Source of the DNA: Micavibrio aeruginosavorus
GTDB taxonomy: Bacteria > Pseudomonadota > Alphaproteobacteria > Micavibrionales > Micavibrionaceae
DNA length: 64,000 bases
Assembly (NCBI GenBank): GCA_016432265.1
Contig: CP066681.1
Location: 1,700,342 to 1,764,341 of the forward strand
Direction: 5' to 3'
The notes under the pieces were generated by a model. It was given only the letters and a program-made list of their open reading frames with translations, ran no database searches and was not told where the DNA came from. Both the position numbers and the translations under genes were made by a program. Of this stretch, positions 37,692-47,564 are shown piece after piece (position 1 is the first letter of the stretch; the number at the start of each line of letters is the position of its first letter).

Positions 37692-38859
37692 CCGCCCGCA
37701 CAGCCGTGCTGAATGTTGCCTGCAAAAGGTATCCACCCGTCGGCGCTTCCCAATCCAGCATCTCGCCCGCAACGAATACGCCCGGCAGATTAACCAGCAT
37801 TAAACCCTGATTGACTTCAGAGAAGGAAACGCCGCCCGCAGAAGAAATAGCCCGCTCAAGACCCGTTGTCGAAGTGAGCGTCAAGGGTAAGGCCTTTACC
37901 AATTGCGCGGGATCCACCCCTTTTTTCTGATGGAGAATTTCCTGCACCAGACCTATGGCTACAGGAGACAACCCTCCCGCCTTGCGCAAATGATTGGAAA
38001 GGGAATCTTTTCCTTTGGGCCTTTGCATGCGTTGGCGCAATTGCTCAAGCGAAACATCAGGCCTCAGGTCAATTTTAATATGCGCTTTTCCATTCCTTTC
38101 GATTTCAGCGCGAAGCAAAGCCGATGCCGCGTATACCACACCGCCTTCAATACCTTGCCTGGTGATAATGGCTTCACCCTGAAAAGAGTCTCCCTGAATT
38201 GTCAGGGAAATGGTTTTTAACGGCTGCCCTGCGAATTTTTCACGAAACATGGGCGACCATGGCACAACAAACCCGCAATTGGATGGCCGCAAGGCCGAGA
38301 CCGACACTCCCTTGTCGGTCAAGATCTTCTGCCAACTGCCATCCGCGCCCAGACGCGGCCATGACGCCCCACCGAGCGCAAGCAATACAGCATCCGCGGC
38401 GACGTTCTGACTTTTTCCTCCGGAATCAAGGAATGCCAGATCATCGCCTCGCCAGCCCGCCCAAGTCCACCCGTAATGTACGATAACTCCTTGCCCCCGC
38501 AAGCGCGCCAACCATGAGCGCAGCACGGGTGATGCCTTCATGGAGCGGGGAAAAACGCGGCCGCTGCTGCCGACATAAGTTTCCTGCCCCAAAGACTCGC
38601 ACCAGACACGCAAATCTGTCGGTGAAAATTGCTCGATCATAGGTAATATGATGTCCCGCGCCTCACGATAGCGCGTAACAAAAACATCCAGTGGCTCTGA
38701 ATGAGTAAGGTTCAGCCCCCCTCGCCCCGCCATCAAAAACTTGCGCGCTGCCGTCGGCATGCGCTCATAGACTGTAACCTGCAATCCGGCGACTGACAGG
38801 ACATCAGCCGCCATCAGGCCTGCAGGCCCTGCCCCGACAATGACAACGGATTTAGGCAC
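37648..38859 (-). CDS. BaiN/HI0933-family flavoprotein (TIGR03862 type)
   Basis: 403 residues. An N-terminal Rossmann fold binds FAD ([21 protein letters not shown]), with [13 protein letters not shown] next, and a C-terminal [21 protein letters not shown] typical of the HI0933 group. Substrate unknown; members have been linked to reductive bile-acid or other chemistry. It starts eight bases inside the deaminase end, so the two are co-transcribed. Confidence 0.88.
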   Translation of the reverse strand: MPKSVVIVGAGPAGLMAADVLSVAGLQVTVYERMPTAARKFLMAGRGGLNLTHSEPLDVFVTRYREARDIILPMIEQFSPTDLRVWCESLGQETYVGSSGRVFPRSMKASPVLRSWLARLRGQGVIVHYGWTWAGWRGDDLAFLDSGGKSQNVAADAVLLALGGASWPRLGADGSWQKILTDKGVSVSALRPSNCGFVVPWSPMFREKFAGQPLKTISLTIQGDSFQGEAIITRQGIEGGVVYAASALLRAEIERNGKAHIKIDLRPDVSLEQLRQRMQRPKGKDSLSNHLRKAGGLSPVAIGLVQEILHQKKGVDPAQLVKALPLTLTSTTGLERAISSAGGVSFSEVNQGLMLVNLPGVFVAGEMLDWEAPTGGYLLQATFSTAVRAAKGILSFLDAGSRI

Positions 38860-39862
38860 TTAACGCAAACTTGTCGACGCGCTGATGCATTCTGGCTTTA
38901 TCGGCATCCGACACGAAGCTGGCGTCGATGGCGTTCTTCGTCAGGGTCAAAAGCTCGCTACGGCTTAAGCCGAGAGGCCCGGCGACGGCATTAAAGTTGG
39001 CCGTCATATAGCCGCCAAAATAGGCCGGATCATCGGAATTCACGGTCGCCTTGATCCCCAGATCCAGCATTTTTTTCAAGGGGTGCTGCTGCATATCCTT
39101 GACCACGCAAAGCTTCAGGTTGCTGAGGGGGCAAACCGTCAACGCAATCCCTTGATCGACGATGCGCTTGACAAGACCGGAGTCTTCAAGAGAACGGTTG
39201 CCATGATCCATACGGTCGATCTTAAGGCCGTCAAGCGCCTCCCATACATATTCAGGCGGCCCTTCTTCTCCGGCATGGGCGACGACAAGAAAACCTTCCT
39301 TGCGGGCTTCAGCGAAGACGCGCTCAAACTTCGCGGGCGGATGCCCCACTTCAGAGCTATCCAGGCCCACACCCAAAATCTTATCTTTATGGGGCAACGC
39401 CTGCTTCAGGGTATCAAATGCCTTTTCCTCGCTCAGGTGACGAAGAAAACACATAATCAAGTTGGAACTGACGCCCAACTGACCGTGCCCATCATTAAGG
39501 GCGCGGGTAATCCCGTTTATCACCGTATCGAATGCCACACCGCGTTCGGTATGGCCCTGCGGATCGAAAAATATCTCGGTATGCATCACGTTCTCAGCAG
39601 CCACACGCCTGAGGTAAGCCATAGTCAGGTCATAAAAATCCTGCTCGGTTTGCAGGACACTCATTCCTTGATAATAGATATCAAGGAAGTCCTGAAGATT
39701 GCCGAAATTATAGGCCTGACGAACTTCATCCACGCTCTTGAAAGGAATGGTTATTTTATTGCGCTGCGCCAGATCGAACATCAATTCCGGCTCCAGCGAA
39801 CCTTCGATGTGCAGATGCAGTTCCACTTTTGGCATGTCGCTTATAAATTGATCCAGACTCAT
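38852..39862 (-). CDS. adenine/adenosine deaminase
   Basis: 336 residues of the adenosine deaminase superfamily. Metal ligands and catalytic residues: [14 protein letters not shown] (HxH), [15 protein letters not shown], then [11 protein letters not shown]. The [14 protein letters not shown] and [14 protein letters not shown] segments are closer to the bacterial adenine deaminase subgroup than to adenosine deaminases, so I lean to adenine as substrate. It overlaps both neighbours by a few bases in a three-gene operon. Confidence 0.88.
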   Translation of the reverse strand: MSLDQFISDMPKVELHLHIEGSLEPELMFDLAQRNKITIPFKSVDEVRQAYNFGNLQDFLDIYYQGMSVLQTEQDFYDLTMAYLRRVAAENVMHTEIFFDPQGHTERGVAFDTVINGITRALNDGHGQLGVSSNLIMCFLRHLSEEKAFDTLKQALPHKDKILGVGLDSSEVGHPPAKFERVFAEARKEGFLVVAHAGEEGPPEYVWEALDGLKIDRMDHGNRSLEDSGLVKRIVDQGIALTVCPLSNLKLCVVKDMQQHPLKKMLDLGIKATVNSDDPAYFGGYMTANFNAVAGPLGLSRSELLTLTKNAIDASFVSDADKARMHQRVDKFALSA

Positions 39863-41031
39863 GGTTTAGGCTCCTGTCTATTTTGAGCAAGCAATTGAAG
39901 GGCTTTGTCCGTTTTTTCATCCCAGGTCATGAACTCCCAAGGGACATCGGCGCTGAGTGTACGAAAATCATTATAGGCTGTCAGCAGGATATCCTTGCTG
40001 CGAGCGGTTGTGAATTCCCAGGCCACATCAAGCGGACGCACCGCGTTATAAGCGCGCACCTTGTTGCGTTCCGTCCAGTTCTTGCGTGAAAGAATATAAG
40101 ATAGCTGCGAGCCGATGAAGAACCCGGCATTGAGCGAGCGAAAATAAGGAACCCCCATCGCAGCGTCACCCGCCAGAAACCATGCGCGATCATCCTGCAT
40201 CCGGGCGAAGCGCCGCGCCGCATACATGCTTAAGGTCAATTTGCTGACTTTAACCGACTCAGGGATCGCCTTTTCCCCGGCACGCAATTGCCGGACGTCC
40301 ATGTAAGTCTGAATGCTATCGTTCAAGCTGTCAGGCAGGACGCCATATTCCAGCTTCAGAGGTTTTTTGAAGCTGGCTTCAGGAATGGCGTCATAAGTCC
40401 CTCGATCCATAAACACCCGCAGGGTTACAGGCGTGATGCCTTCCTTCTCACGCCCGACATATTCAAAGATCATGTGCGGAATGCGTTTGTTGGCGAAGTA
40501 ATTATCCCCTAGAAACTCAAGCTTTCCAGTTCGGCCTTCGGCCTGATATTTGACTTCGACTACATATTGCAGCGGATACTCACGGGTGGAGCTACTGCCC
40601 AGCAGCGCCTCGCGCATCCGGCTATGGGCGCCATCCGCCGCCACGAACATGCGGCACTCGGGATGGGCCTTCATAATTTCATCCGGACTGCCGATACGTT
40701 GATAGGCGGTCTCAACACCCAGATCGCCGGCATAGCTGGATAAGGCCTCCTCCAGATCGTTCGTGCGAATGAAAATATGCCCTGCCGCATTATAGAATAT
40801 TTCCGACAGGCTGCGCCCGGTCACATCACGCAGGAATGCGCTTTCACGCGGACTGCCATCATGCTTAGCATACAAAAGCGCTGCCAGATGGCGCAGACGC
40901 AGCACATGCGAACGCTGATATTCCTGATAACGTTCATAAATCCTGATATCGAGTGCAGGATTGCGCTTCTTCGCGTTGATCGCAACCCATTGCCCGACCG
41001 GGCCACCCCCGACAATGACTAAATCCGTCAT
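39859..41031 (-). CDS. FAD-dependent oxidoreductase (monooxygenase-like)
   Basis: 390 residues. The FAD site is [17 protein letters not shown], with [10 protein letters not shown] in the middle and [20 protein letters not shown] toward the C-terminus, the order seen in aromatic-hydroxylase-type enzymes. The exact substrate is not recognisable. It overlaps the deaminase start (ATGA), suggesting a purine- or aromatic-related operon, but this is a guess. Confidence 0.75.
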   Translation of the reverse strand: MTDLVIVGGGPVGQWVAINAKKRNPALDIRIYERYQEYQRSHVLRLRHLAALLYAKHDGSPRESAFLRDVTGRSLSEIFYNAAGHIFIRTNDLEEALSSYAGDLGVETAYQRIGSPDEIMKAHPECRMFVAADGAHSRMREALLGSSSTREYPLQYVVEVKYQAEGRTGKLEFLGDNYFANKRIPHMIFEYVGREKEGITPVTLRVFMDRGTYDAIPEASFKKPLKLEYGVLPDSLNDSIQTYMDVRQLRAGEKAIPESVKVSKLTLSMYAARRFARMQDDRAWFLAGDAAMGVPYFRSLNAGFFIGSQLSYILSRKNWTERNKVRAYNAVRPLDVAWEFTTARSKDILLTAYNDFRTLSADVPWEFMTWDEKTDKALQLLAQNRQEPKP

Positions 41032-41116
41032 GGTTCCCCCTAGGCGGGTGACTGTGCCATCATGGATTATGTCTTGTCAAATATATAGAAGATCTTTTAA
41101 AATCAAATAGTTATAG

Positions 41117-41806
41117 TTATGACTGATCGCCATGGCTATGGCAATGCAACAGAACAGCCTCTTCCGGGGCCGGATTCCCGAATTCCTCGAAGACGCAACT
41201 GGCGAAATTATAGTCCAGCAACTTGCCGTTCATCATGTCGAAATACCAGCCGTGCAGGGTAATACGCTGCTGCTCGACTCCCTCTTTGATCCACGGAAAC
41301 GTCATCAGGTTATTCAGCGAAGCCACGATCACTTCTTTTTCAAGGGCGCGTTGGCGCTGATCCGGCGGCAAACCGGGATGCTTCTGATCCACCTGTTCCC
41401 GGGCCTTTTCACCGATGGATATCCACTGCGTCAGGAATTCGAAATGCGAAGCCGCAGTCTTTTCTTTTTCCGCCAGCGCCTGCACGCCCCCACACATGGC
41501 ATGGCCCAGAACGATGATATCCTTGACTTTCAATCCCTTGATCGCAAATTCTATCGCGGCGCTGGTACCGTGATAATGATCGTCCGGTTGATACGGCGGC
41601 ACAATCGCCGCCACGTTGCGCACCACGAAGATTTCGCCAGGCTTGCTTTGCAGCAATAAAGCCGGGTCGTTGCGGGAGTCGCAACAGGCGATGACAAGGG
41701 CTTCAGGGTGCTGGCCCTTGCTGGTCAGCTCCTGATAAATCCCGTTTTCATGGAAATATTTGTGCTGAAAGACGTGAAACCCTTTCACAAGATTGCTGAA
41801 CGGCAT
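41117..41806 (-). CDS. can: beta-carbonic anhydrase
   Basis: 229 residues from MPFSNLVKGFHVF. The zinc site is formed by C41 (ACCDSRNDP, the CxDSR motif) and the later HAMCGGVQAL (His and Cys). It interconverts CO2 and bicarbonate in the cytoplasm. A Shine-Dalgarno (AGAGGA) supports the start at 41806; the frame extends to 41917 but overlaps Ohr. It follows ohr in the same direction. Confidence 0.94.
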   Translation of the reverse strand: MPFSNLVKGFHVFQHKYFHENGIYQELTSKGQHPEALVIACCDSRNDPALLLQSKPGEIFVVRNVAAIVPPYQPDDHYHGTSAAIEFAIKGLKVKDIIVLGHAMCGGVQALAEKEKTAASHFEFLTQWISIGEKAREQVDQKHPGLPPDQRQRALEKEVIVASLNNLMTFPWIKEGVEQQRITLHGWYFDMMNGKLLDYNFASCVFEEFGNPAPEEAVLLHCHSHGDQS

Positions 41807-41859
41807 CGAAAATCCTCTAACAGCACAAGAAAGAAAAAACGCATGTAGCGCTGTTCTGC

Positions 41860-42318
41860 TTAAACCAGAGTCAGCGTCACATCGACATTGCCGCGCGTCG
41901 CGTTCGAGTACGGGCAAACACCATGCGCCTTGTCAACGATGGCGCGCGCCACGGCACGATCCATGCCCGGCAGATTGATTTTCAGCTCGACCTGAATGCC
42001 GAATCCGCCCGGGATCGGGCCGATGCCGACATGGCCGGTAATCGAGGCGTCAGACGGCAGCACCACTTTCTCCTGCCCGGCAACAAATTTCATAGCCCCG
42101 AGGAAGCAAGCCGAATAACCGGCGGCAAATAATTGCTCGGGGTTGACACCGTCACCCTTGCCACCCATCGCAACCGGCTTGTCAAGATTCAGGTTCAAAA
42201 GGCCGTCCGGCGTTTTGGCTACGCCCTCGCGCCCGCCTGTAGCCGTGGCCTCTGCGGTATAAACGATCTTCTCAGGAATAATCACAGTGGACGCGGATTT
42301 CGCAGCTGTGGCCGTCAT
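41860..42318 (-). CDS. ohr: Ohr, organic hydroperoxide resistance protein
   Basis: 152 residues of the OsmC/Ohr family. The two redox cysteines are in GYSACFLGAM and HGVCPYSNATRGN, and the N-terminal YTAEATATGGREG is typical of Ohr. It reduces organic peroxides with a dithiol mechanism. I see no OhrR gene nearby, and no clear OhrR operator in the 92 bases upstream. A good Shine-Dalgarno (AGGAGA) precedes the start. Confidence 0.94.
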   Translation of the reverse strand: MTATAAKSASTVIIPEKIVYTAEATATGGREGVAKTPDGLLNLNLDKPVAMGGKGDGVNPEQLFAAGYSACFLGAMKFVAGQEKVVLPSDASITGHVGIGPIPGGFGIQVELKINLPGMDRAVARAIVDKAHGVCPYSNATRGNVDVTLTLV

Positions 42319-42410
42319 GACAGGTCTCCTTGATGAAAGTCAGGCTAAATATCTAACCCGGCCAGCGGAAAATACAACCCCACATCAGTTTTATCAAATT
42401 AGGGAAAATA

Positions 42411-43493
42411 TCAGAGTCCTAAAAGCCCTGCCACCACAGGGTCGAGACTGGCCATAAAGGCCTCCACTTTCTCGGTATACGATCCCGGCTGGCCCAGCTC
42501 GCTGTTCAGCGCACCGTGATTCTTGGGTAAGGCCAGAACATCGGCCGGGATGCCGAGCGCACGGCTTTTCTCCGCGTAGGATTGCGCCTGCCCGCACGGA
42601 TCGTCCGGGCGCGTGGTCGAACAGACGCCGAGCCACGGCGCTGCCGTTTTTCCGAGTTGGTGGTGGGGCGATGCCTTGATCCAAACGGACTCATCCGTTC
42701 CGAAAGCCTCACGATAGCGAATTGTGAGAGCAGGCACCACATCCGGCATCTGCCGTGGAACATCGATCGCCCCGCTATCCAGCGATACAGTCCCCAGCAA
42801 TGGAGCGACCCCGGCGCGCTGGCGTATCCCGGCATCAGCATTGACGAGCGATACCAGATGCGCCCCCGCCGAATGCCCCATCAAAATCACACGGCGGCCA
42901 TCCCCGCCCCATTCATGGGCATGCTGCTGGATATAGGCTGTAGCCCGCGCAATCTCATCGGCCTGATCCAGCGCGTCAAGGGCGTCCATCACCATCGGAT
43001 AGTTGACCGAAACGAACAAAAACCCCTTGGCCGTCCAGCGCGATACTTTATTGGCGGTAACGCCCTTCATGGATTTATCGCCTACACACCAGCCGCCGCC
43101 ATGCACCATCACAATCACTGGAGCCAGTCCACCGCCAGCCACATCCACAGGCCTAAAAACGTCCAGTGCCTGCAGCGGATCGCCGCCGTATTTGACATCA
43201 GCGATATCCGGCGTCGGCCCCGCGGTCAGCCTTGCCGCCCGGCCCCGTTTTTTCATCGCCTCAACTTTCCGGCTCTGTTCGGCACAAGTACTGGGCTTCG
43301 CATTAATGATGCCGGAAAACTCATGGTCGCCACTCTCTTTGCTCCGCGCCCAGCCATTTTCCCCGGCGCGTCCGCCCATACGTTCTGCCATGCGTTCGCG
43401 CAAGCGCTCCCCCGCGGCCATGGCCTGCCCGCTGTCGACCAGCAGCAGGAAAAACAGCAAAAATTGGCTTAATATCAACGCTCTGGTTCTCAT
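42411..43493 (-). CDS. exported alpha/beta hydrolase (esterase/lipase-like)
   Basis: 360 residues. A signal peptide (about 1-27, ALILSQFLLFFLLLVDSGQA) suggests periplasmic location. The oxyanion motif HGGGWCVGDKS and the nucleophile MGHSAGAHLV are those of the HSL/BD-FAE group. A region of about 55 residues rich in charged residues (RERMAERMGGRAGENG) sits between signal and domain. The substrate is unknown. It is monocistronic in appearance. Confidence 0.82.
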   Translation of the reverse strand: MRTRALILSQFLLFFLLLVDSGQAMAAGERLRERMAERMGGRAGENGWARSKESGDHEFSGIINAKPSTCAEQSRKVEAMKKRGRAARLTAGPTPDIADVKYGGDPLQALDVFRPVDVAGGGLAPVIVMVHGGGWCVGDKSMKGVTANKVSRWTAKGFLFVSVNYPMVMDALDALDQADEIARATAYIQQHAHEWGGDGRRVILMGHSAGAHLVSLVNADAGIRQRAGVAPLLGTVSLDSGAIDVPRQMPDVVPALTIRYREAFGTDESVWIKASPHHQLGKTAAPWLGVCSTTRPDDPCGQAQSYAEKSRALGIPADVLALPKNHGALNSELGQPGSYTEKVEAFMASLDPVVAGLLGL

Positions 43494-43610
43494 GGCAAAG
43501 CCCCCTTATTCCCTTTATACGGGAAAGGCGGCCCGATCATTCCCTCCCCCGAAGCAGAAAATCGCAATTGGATAGCGCCACCACACAGTATATCCTTGTA
43601 AAGCGTCTTC

Positions 43611-43654
43611 ATTAAAATTCATACCAAGAGAAATTAAAATTCATACCAAGAGAA
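43611..43654. repeat. perfect 22-base tandem duplication before a start codon
   Basis: ATTAAAATTCATACCAAGAG plus AA occurs twice in a row with no mismatch, ending ten bases before the ATG at 43665. The second copy supplies the AAGAGAA ribosome site of that gene. A fresh duplication by slippage is the simplest explanation. Confidence 0.95.
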
Positions 43655-43664
43655 TAAGAGCCTC

Positions 43665-44363
43665 ATGACCAAACAAACTGCACCGGACTTGAACAACCCG
43701 CAAGATGCCGCAGCCGCTCCACAGCCCAAGGCTAAAATCGGCAAAGTGGTGATCGTTACAATCCTGCTGACTCTCGGTGCGGTGTGGCTGGCGCAATCCG
43801 CGCTGTTCCCCCGCGCCTTTTCACCGGTGAAACTCAGTCACAAGGAACAGGTCACGCTGCGGGAGAAGCTACTGGCCTTGAATCTGCCTCTTGAGGTGAC
43901 ATTCAAAGACCCGGAAGAAAAATTCAAACCGGGCAAGCCGCTGGAGCCGCAGCCTTATAGCGAAACCGCCGCCACGCGCGAAATCAATTTCACCGAACGC
44001 GAGATCAACGCCCTGATCGCGACCAACACCGATTTCGCAGACAAAGTGGCCATCGACCTCTCTTCTGGTCTGATTTCGGCGCGGGTGCTGGCGCCGCTCG
44101 ACCCTGACCTGCCCTTCTTCGGCGGCAAGGTTTTAAAACTCTCGACCGGGTTCGGCCTTGAATACAAAGAGGGAAAACCTGCCGTCGTCCTCAAGGGCGT
44201 AACCTTGTGGGGCGTGGCTCTGCCCAATAGCTGGCTCGGCAACCTCAAGAATGTCGATCTGGTCGAAGAATACGGCGATGAAGGATTCTGGAAGGCTTTT
44301 GCCGAAGGCGTCGAGGATATCGCCGTGGGTGATGAAAAATTGACGATCAAGCTGAAGGAATGA
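43665..44363 (+). CDS. membrane-anchored hypothetical protein (YpmS/lipid-binding-like)
   Basis: 232 residues: a Pro/Ala-rich N-terminal tail, one membrane helix (about 28-46, VVIVTILLTLGAVWLAQSA) and a periplasmic domain. The FTEREINALIATN motif followed by an LSSGLISARVLAPLD beta-strand resembles the YpmS/DUF2140 pattern, but weakly. No catalytic residues are seen. It stands between the hydrolase (divergent) and the tautomerase gene (convergent). Confidence 0.6.
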   Translation: MTKQTAPDLNNPQDAAAAPQPKAKIGKVVIVTILLTLGAVWLAQSALFPRAFSPVKLSHKEQVTLREKLLALNLPLEVTFKDPEEKFKPGKPLEPQPYSETAATREINFTEREINALIATNTDFADKVAIDLSSGLISARVLAPLDPDLPFFGGKVLKLSTGFGLEYKEGKPAVVLKGVTLWGVALPNSWLGNLKNVDLVEEYGDEGFWKAFAEGVEDIAVGDEKLTIKLKE

Positions 44364-44386
44364 GTCTGGAACAAAAGCCCCCTTTC

Positions 44387-44812
44387 TCAAACCGCACCCA
44401 TATCATAATAAAATCGTTTTTGAGCGCATTCGTCATAAGCATCCGATAACAACTTCCCACCAACCACAATGTTGTCATACGGGTGCTCGCAAATATGAAT
44501 GACAGGAAGCCAATCGGGTTTTTTCAAAACGGATACAAAGGCGGCGGAAAGCGCTGTGGCGAGGGACTGCTTTTGCGCGCGACTCAGGCGCGGACAATAA
44601 AGCAAAAAATGAAGATATGGCGCATCTTTCGATCCGGCATTCCACAACATGCCGCCGCAAGCCGCTACCCCTTCATCATATTCTAAAAAACGGATGCCGA
44701 AAATTTCAGGTTCAAACCCCGCGCTTTCAGAAACGGCCCGTGTAAGGCGCAGCGCGAGCTTCTCTCTTATTTCCAGTGTTGCCCTCGGCATTGTAACTTC
44801 AAGGCTTGGCAT
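44387..44812 (-). CDS. tautomerase-superfamily protein
   Basis: 141 residues from MPSLEVTMPRATLEIREK. Removal of Met would expose an N-terminal Pro, the catalytic base of 4-oxalocrotonate tautomerase/MIF relatives, and the helix REKLALRLTRAVSES fits. At 141 residues it is a double-length member. The frame extends to 44842 but would lose the N-terminal Pro, so I prefer 44812. The substrate is unknown. Confidence 0.72.
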   Translation of the reverse strand: MPSLEVTMPRATLEIREKLALRLTRAVSESAGFEPEIFGIRFLEYDEGVAACGGMLWNAGSKDAPYLHFLLYCPRLSRAQKQSLATALSAAFVSVLKKPDWLPVIHICEHPYDNIVVGGKLLSDAYDECAQKRFYYDMGAV

Positions 44813-44947
44813 GGCATCTCTCCCTTGTTTGGAACCCAGCATATCTTCTCAACTCCACGCTGTCCAAAACGTTAACACACTTTATCAAAGCCGGGGAGGT
44901 TTCTTCCTCCCGCTCGCCATTGACAAAAACCCTTCTTGCCAACAGGA

Positions 44948-45895
44948 CTATCCGCGAGATGATTTTCCCTGCGACCAGTAATGCCTTATGACGGCGGCAA
45001 TCTCCCTGGAAGCATAGCGGCCTTTGATATTACAACCGGCGCACAGATCAGGGTCGGAGCCTGTTCCTTCACGCAGCTTCAACGCTTCGGCAAGACTCAT
45101 GTCGCGAACGTTGCCCATACGGCGTTTCCGCCCGATGTCGTTGAAACAATACTGGTAATCGCCATTGGCGGCTATGGCCACAACAGCATTGCGGGGCATG
45201 CAATGGAAACGGTTGCTACATGTCTGTTTTACACAATCCCACAAGGAAGGTATGAATTCCATCTCCTGACTGCGGAGTCCATATTGCCGTATAATTTCCC
45301 TGAGGCGCGCTTCAGATTCCTGCGATTGCCGCAACGACCCGGCACGGTTATATAAAGTAGGCGACATTGTCAGCGCCGTTATCCCCCGGCTATGAAACCA
45401 CTCAATTGTTTCAGGCAAGGTGTGGAGACATTCGATTGTCGGAGTCAGGCTGATTGCCAGTTTCGTCTTATTCAGAGTTTCAGCGGCGCACAATATATTA
45501 CGTATTACCCGGTTCTGGTCGAGCCTGACATGGGTTTTATCGTAAACTTCCTTGACTATGCTGGAAAACGAAACCACCAACAGATGAATAGAGCCATCAA
45601 TTTTCCGCAATTTTTTTATATCCAGCGCATGACCATTGCTGACCATGTCAAAGCGTACCGGGTTGCCGCGCAGCATATCGGAAAATTTGCCGAATTGAGG
45701 ATGGATCGATGGCTCGCCATACCCTGCGATAACGACACGAAACACCTCTGCAGAATTCATGCGTTTGATAACTGTCGCAAAACAGGACTCCGTCATGATC
45801 TCGGTCTGGCCGATCATATGACGCGGACACATGGAGCACCGCGCATTGCAGGCATTTGTCCACTCCAGATTAACCGTGATCCTGTAACGGCTCAT
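44948..45895 (-). CDS. radical SAM protein with SPASM-like C-terminal cysteines
   Basis: 315 residues. The radical SAM motif is NACNARCSMCPR (CxxxCxxC). C-terminal cysteines in FHCMPRNAV, YQYCFND and DLCAGCNIKGRY suggest extra Fe-S clusters of a SPASM/twitch domain. Such enzymes modify peptides, nucleosides or cofactors; the substrate is unknown. The start at 45895 overlaps the upstream gene's stop (ATGA) and has an AGGAG site. It follows a flavin-fold gene behind an FNR-type box. Confidence 0.85.
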   Translation of the reverse strand: MSRYRITVNLEWTNACNARCSMCPRHMIGQTEIMTESCFATVIKRMNSAEVFRVVIAGYGEPSIHPQFGKFSDMLRGNPVRFDMVSNGHALDIKKLRKIDGSIHLLVVSFSSIVKEVYDKTHVRLDQNRVIRNILCAAETLNKTKLAISLTPTIECLHTLPETIEWFHSRGITALTMSPTLYNRAGSLRQSQESEARLREIIRQYGLRSQEMEFIPSLWDCVKQTCSNRFHCMPRNAVVAIAANGDYQYCFNDIGRKRRMGNVRDMSLAEALKLREGTGSDPDLCAGCNIKGRYASREIAAVIRHYWSQGKSSRG

Positions 45896-46422
45896 CCGGC
45901 TTTCTCCTGACATAACGTCTCTTTCGCAAATACCATATGGGGGATATGTTTTGCGCAATTTGGAACGACTTGCTCTATATCCACAACAACCGCACGGCGC
46001 GAACCCGCAAAAAGGAAAGCCATTTCGCCTTTCTCATGCACAGAGGCCCGGCCATTGATCCGCAACCTTGCCCCGTCTCTGAAATCGACAAACAACATGC
46101 CTACATGCGGGTTAACCAGTATATTGCCGATGCTCATAAAGGCGCCGTTGCCGTCAAAGTCTGGAAAAGCCATTTTTTTAGAGGAAATAACCTTGATCAA
46201 ACCTTCTCCGCCCCCCTTGAACGAGCAGTCGCAATGCCCACGATCATCGCTTGTTGCCAGAAAAAAGAAGGGAGCCGATTCCAGCCGCGCATGAAATTGC
46301 AGCGGGATTTCATGCCATAGCAGCCTCTCTCGCCGCTTTCCATCCCACATCAGAGGGTCGCCGTAGCGATTTTGCGCCAGGAGTTCCCCCGCATGGAAAA
46401 ATATATCTTCTTTCGATGTCAT
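45892..46422 (-). CDS. pyridoxamine-5'-phosphate-oxidase-fold protein (FMN-binding split barrel)
   Basis: 176 residues from MTSKEDIFFHAGELL. The split-barrel pattern is visible (FFFLATSDDRGHCDCSFKGG, then FMSIGNILVNPHVGMLFVDF and RLRINGRASV). This fold binds FMN, F420 or haem. A good Shine-Dalgarno (AGGAGA) sets the start at 46422; the open frame reaches 46527. It is translationally coupled to the radical SAM gene. The role is unknown, but the FNR-type box suggests oxygen-dependent expression. Confidence 0.82.
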   Translation of the reverse strand: MTSKEDIFFHAGELLAQNRYGDPLMWDGKRRERLLWHEIPLQFHARLESAPFFFLATSDDRGHCDCSFKGGGEGLIKVISSKKMAFPDFDGNGAFMSIGNILVNPHVGMLFVDFRDGARLRINGRASVHEKGEMAFLFAGSRRAVVVDIEQVVPNCAKHIPHMVFAKETLCQEKAG

Positions 46423-46513
46423 AGTTGGGTTCTCCTGCGCTACGATTATCGAGTATCCACCCCAACCCTGAAGCGAAGCTGAAAACAGGAATAAAAATAT
46501 CCCTCCAGTCTTC

Positions 46514-46527
46514 TTGATCTGGATCAA
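46514..46527 (-). promoter_or_regulatory. perfect FNR/CRP-type box TTGAT-N4-ATCAA
   Basis: TTGATCTGGATCAA matches the FNR consensus exactly and lies 92 bases upstream of the flavin-fold gene start at 46422. If the activator sits at -41.5, transcription would begin near 46478, giving a short leader. In alphaproteobacteria, FNR, FnrL and FixK proteins bind such sites. It predicts low-oxygen induction of the 45892-46422 and 44948-45895 pair. Confidence 0.65.
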
Positions 46528-46808
46528 GGGTAAAATTTGCGGCTGTTGAGCAACGAATTATTGAAAGAGAGAGAGCCGTGGCGCAGGTGCCTAATTACAG
46601 GGAACTGGAAACGGAGATTTTAGTTTGAAACAGTCAAATGGCTGTATGGCGTAGAAATAAAAACAAACCCCCAGCTTAATGCGTTGATCTGATTCAATTT
46701 TCAAATTACCGCAACGACAGTTTTGGAGACTTTGTTGCATTTTCGACGCCATGCAGGCATAGCGACGAAAAGAAAAATTTTTCTCTAGTATTAGATTTTT
46801 AAGCGCTT

Positions 46809-47561
46809 TTATTCTTTAAATCGCAAAAACAAAATCTTTGCATAAGTCATCATATATCGAAGCCAAGAATATTCTTTTATCTGTTTCCGAAAATCCAATT
46901 CGAGGCTGAAATATTGATCACCAGTACGTTCTCTGAGAAAACATATATCGCTATATAGATCTTTAAAATTATAATATGGAACTTTGATATAAAAAATTGG
47001 CTCATATTCAATCTTTTCTTCAAAATCAAAATTAACAACATTGGTAAAGGGCAAATGAATCACTAAGCACCTATTTTTATGTTCGGTGAAATGTTTGTAG
47101 GCGCCTCCTGAGGGGGCAAAGAAGAACACACCATCCCGATCTACATAAACACTTGTATTTGAGAACCATAAATGTTCTTGGAAATATATGCCGGTATTAT
47201 TTATCCAGCTTGCGCCGAGAATATGCTGATCATGATATTCAATACGCAAAAGATGTTTATAAGCATCGTTTGAAATTTGGCTGGGATAGTTCTTCCAATA
47301 AATGAATCTAACCCCTATGTCTTTTATTCCATTTTTGTACTTTTCTAAAACATAGCTTTCCAATTTTGGTTCAAGGTATTCTCTAAAACGAAGATTTGAT
47401 TCTATTTTTTCTGTTGTAGTAAGAAAATCTCTGGCCTTTAAAAATTTTATAAATTTGAAAAGAGCAATAAAGAAGGGAATGACGCCAAGGGAAAAAACTG
47501 TGTCTTGGGCCAAATCAATCCATGGTTTCCAATGTTCATGTGCAATTAAAAGGTATTCCAT
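46809..47561 (-). CDS. AT-rich hypothetical protein, membrane-anchored
   Basis: 250 residues, not recognised. One hydrophobic segment near the N-terminus (about 16-38, WIDLAQDTVFSLGVIPFFIAL) precedes a soluble domain rich in Lys, Tyr and Phe (for example YLEPKLESYVLEKYKNG). The local sequence is visibly more AT-rich than flanking genes. It lies in the patch next to the integrase stub at tRNA-Ser and ends the transcript that begins with the next gene. Confidence 0.6.
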   Translation of the reverse strand: MEYLLIAHEHWKPWIDLAQDTVFSLGVIPFFIALFKFIKFLKARDFLTTTEKIESNLRFREYLEPKLESYVLEKYKNGIKDIGVRFIYWKNYPSQISNDAYKHLLRIEYHDQHILGASWINNTGIYFQEHLWFSNTSVYVDRDGVFFFAPSGGAYKHFTEHKNRCLVIHLPFTNVVNFDFEEKIEYEPIFYIKVPYYNFKDLYSDICFLRERTGDQYFSLELDFRKQIKEYSWLRYMMTYAKILFLRFKE

Positions 47562-47564
47562 GTC

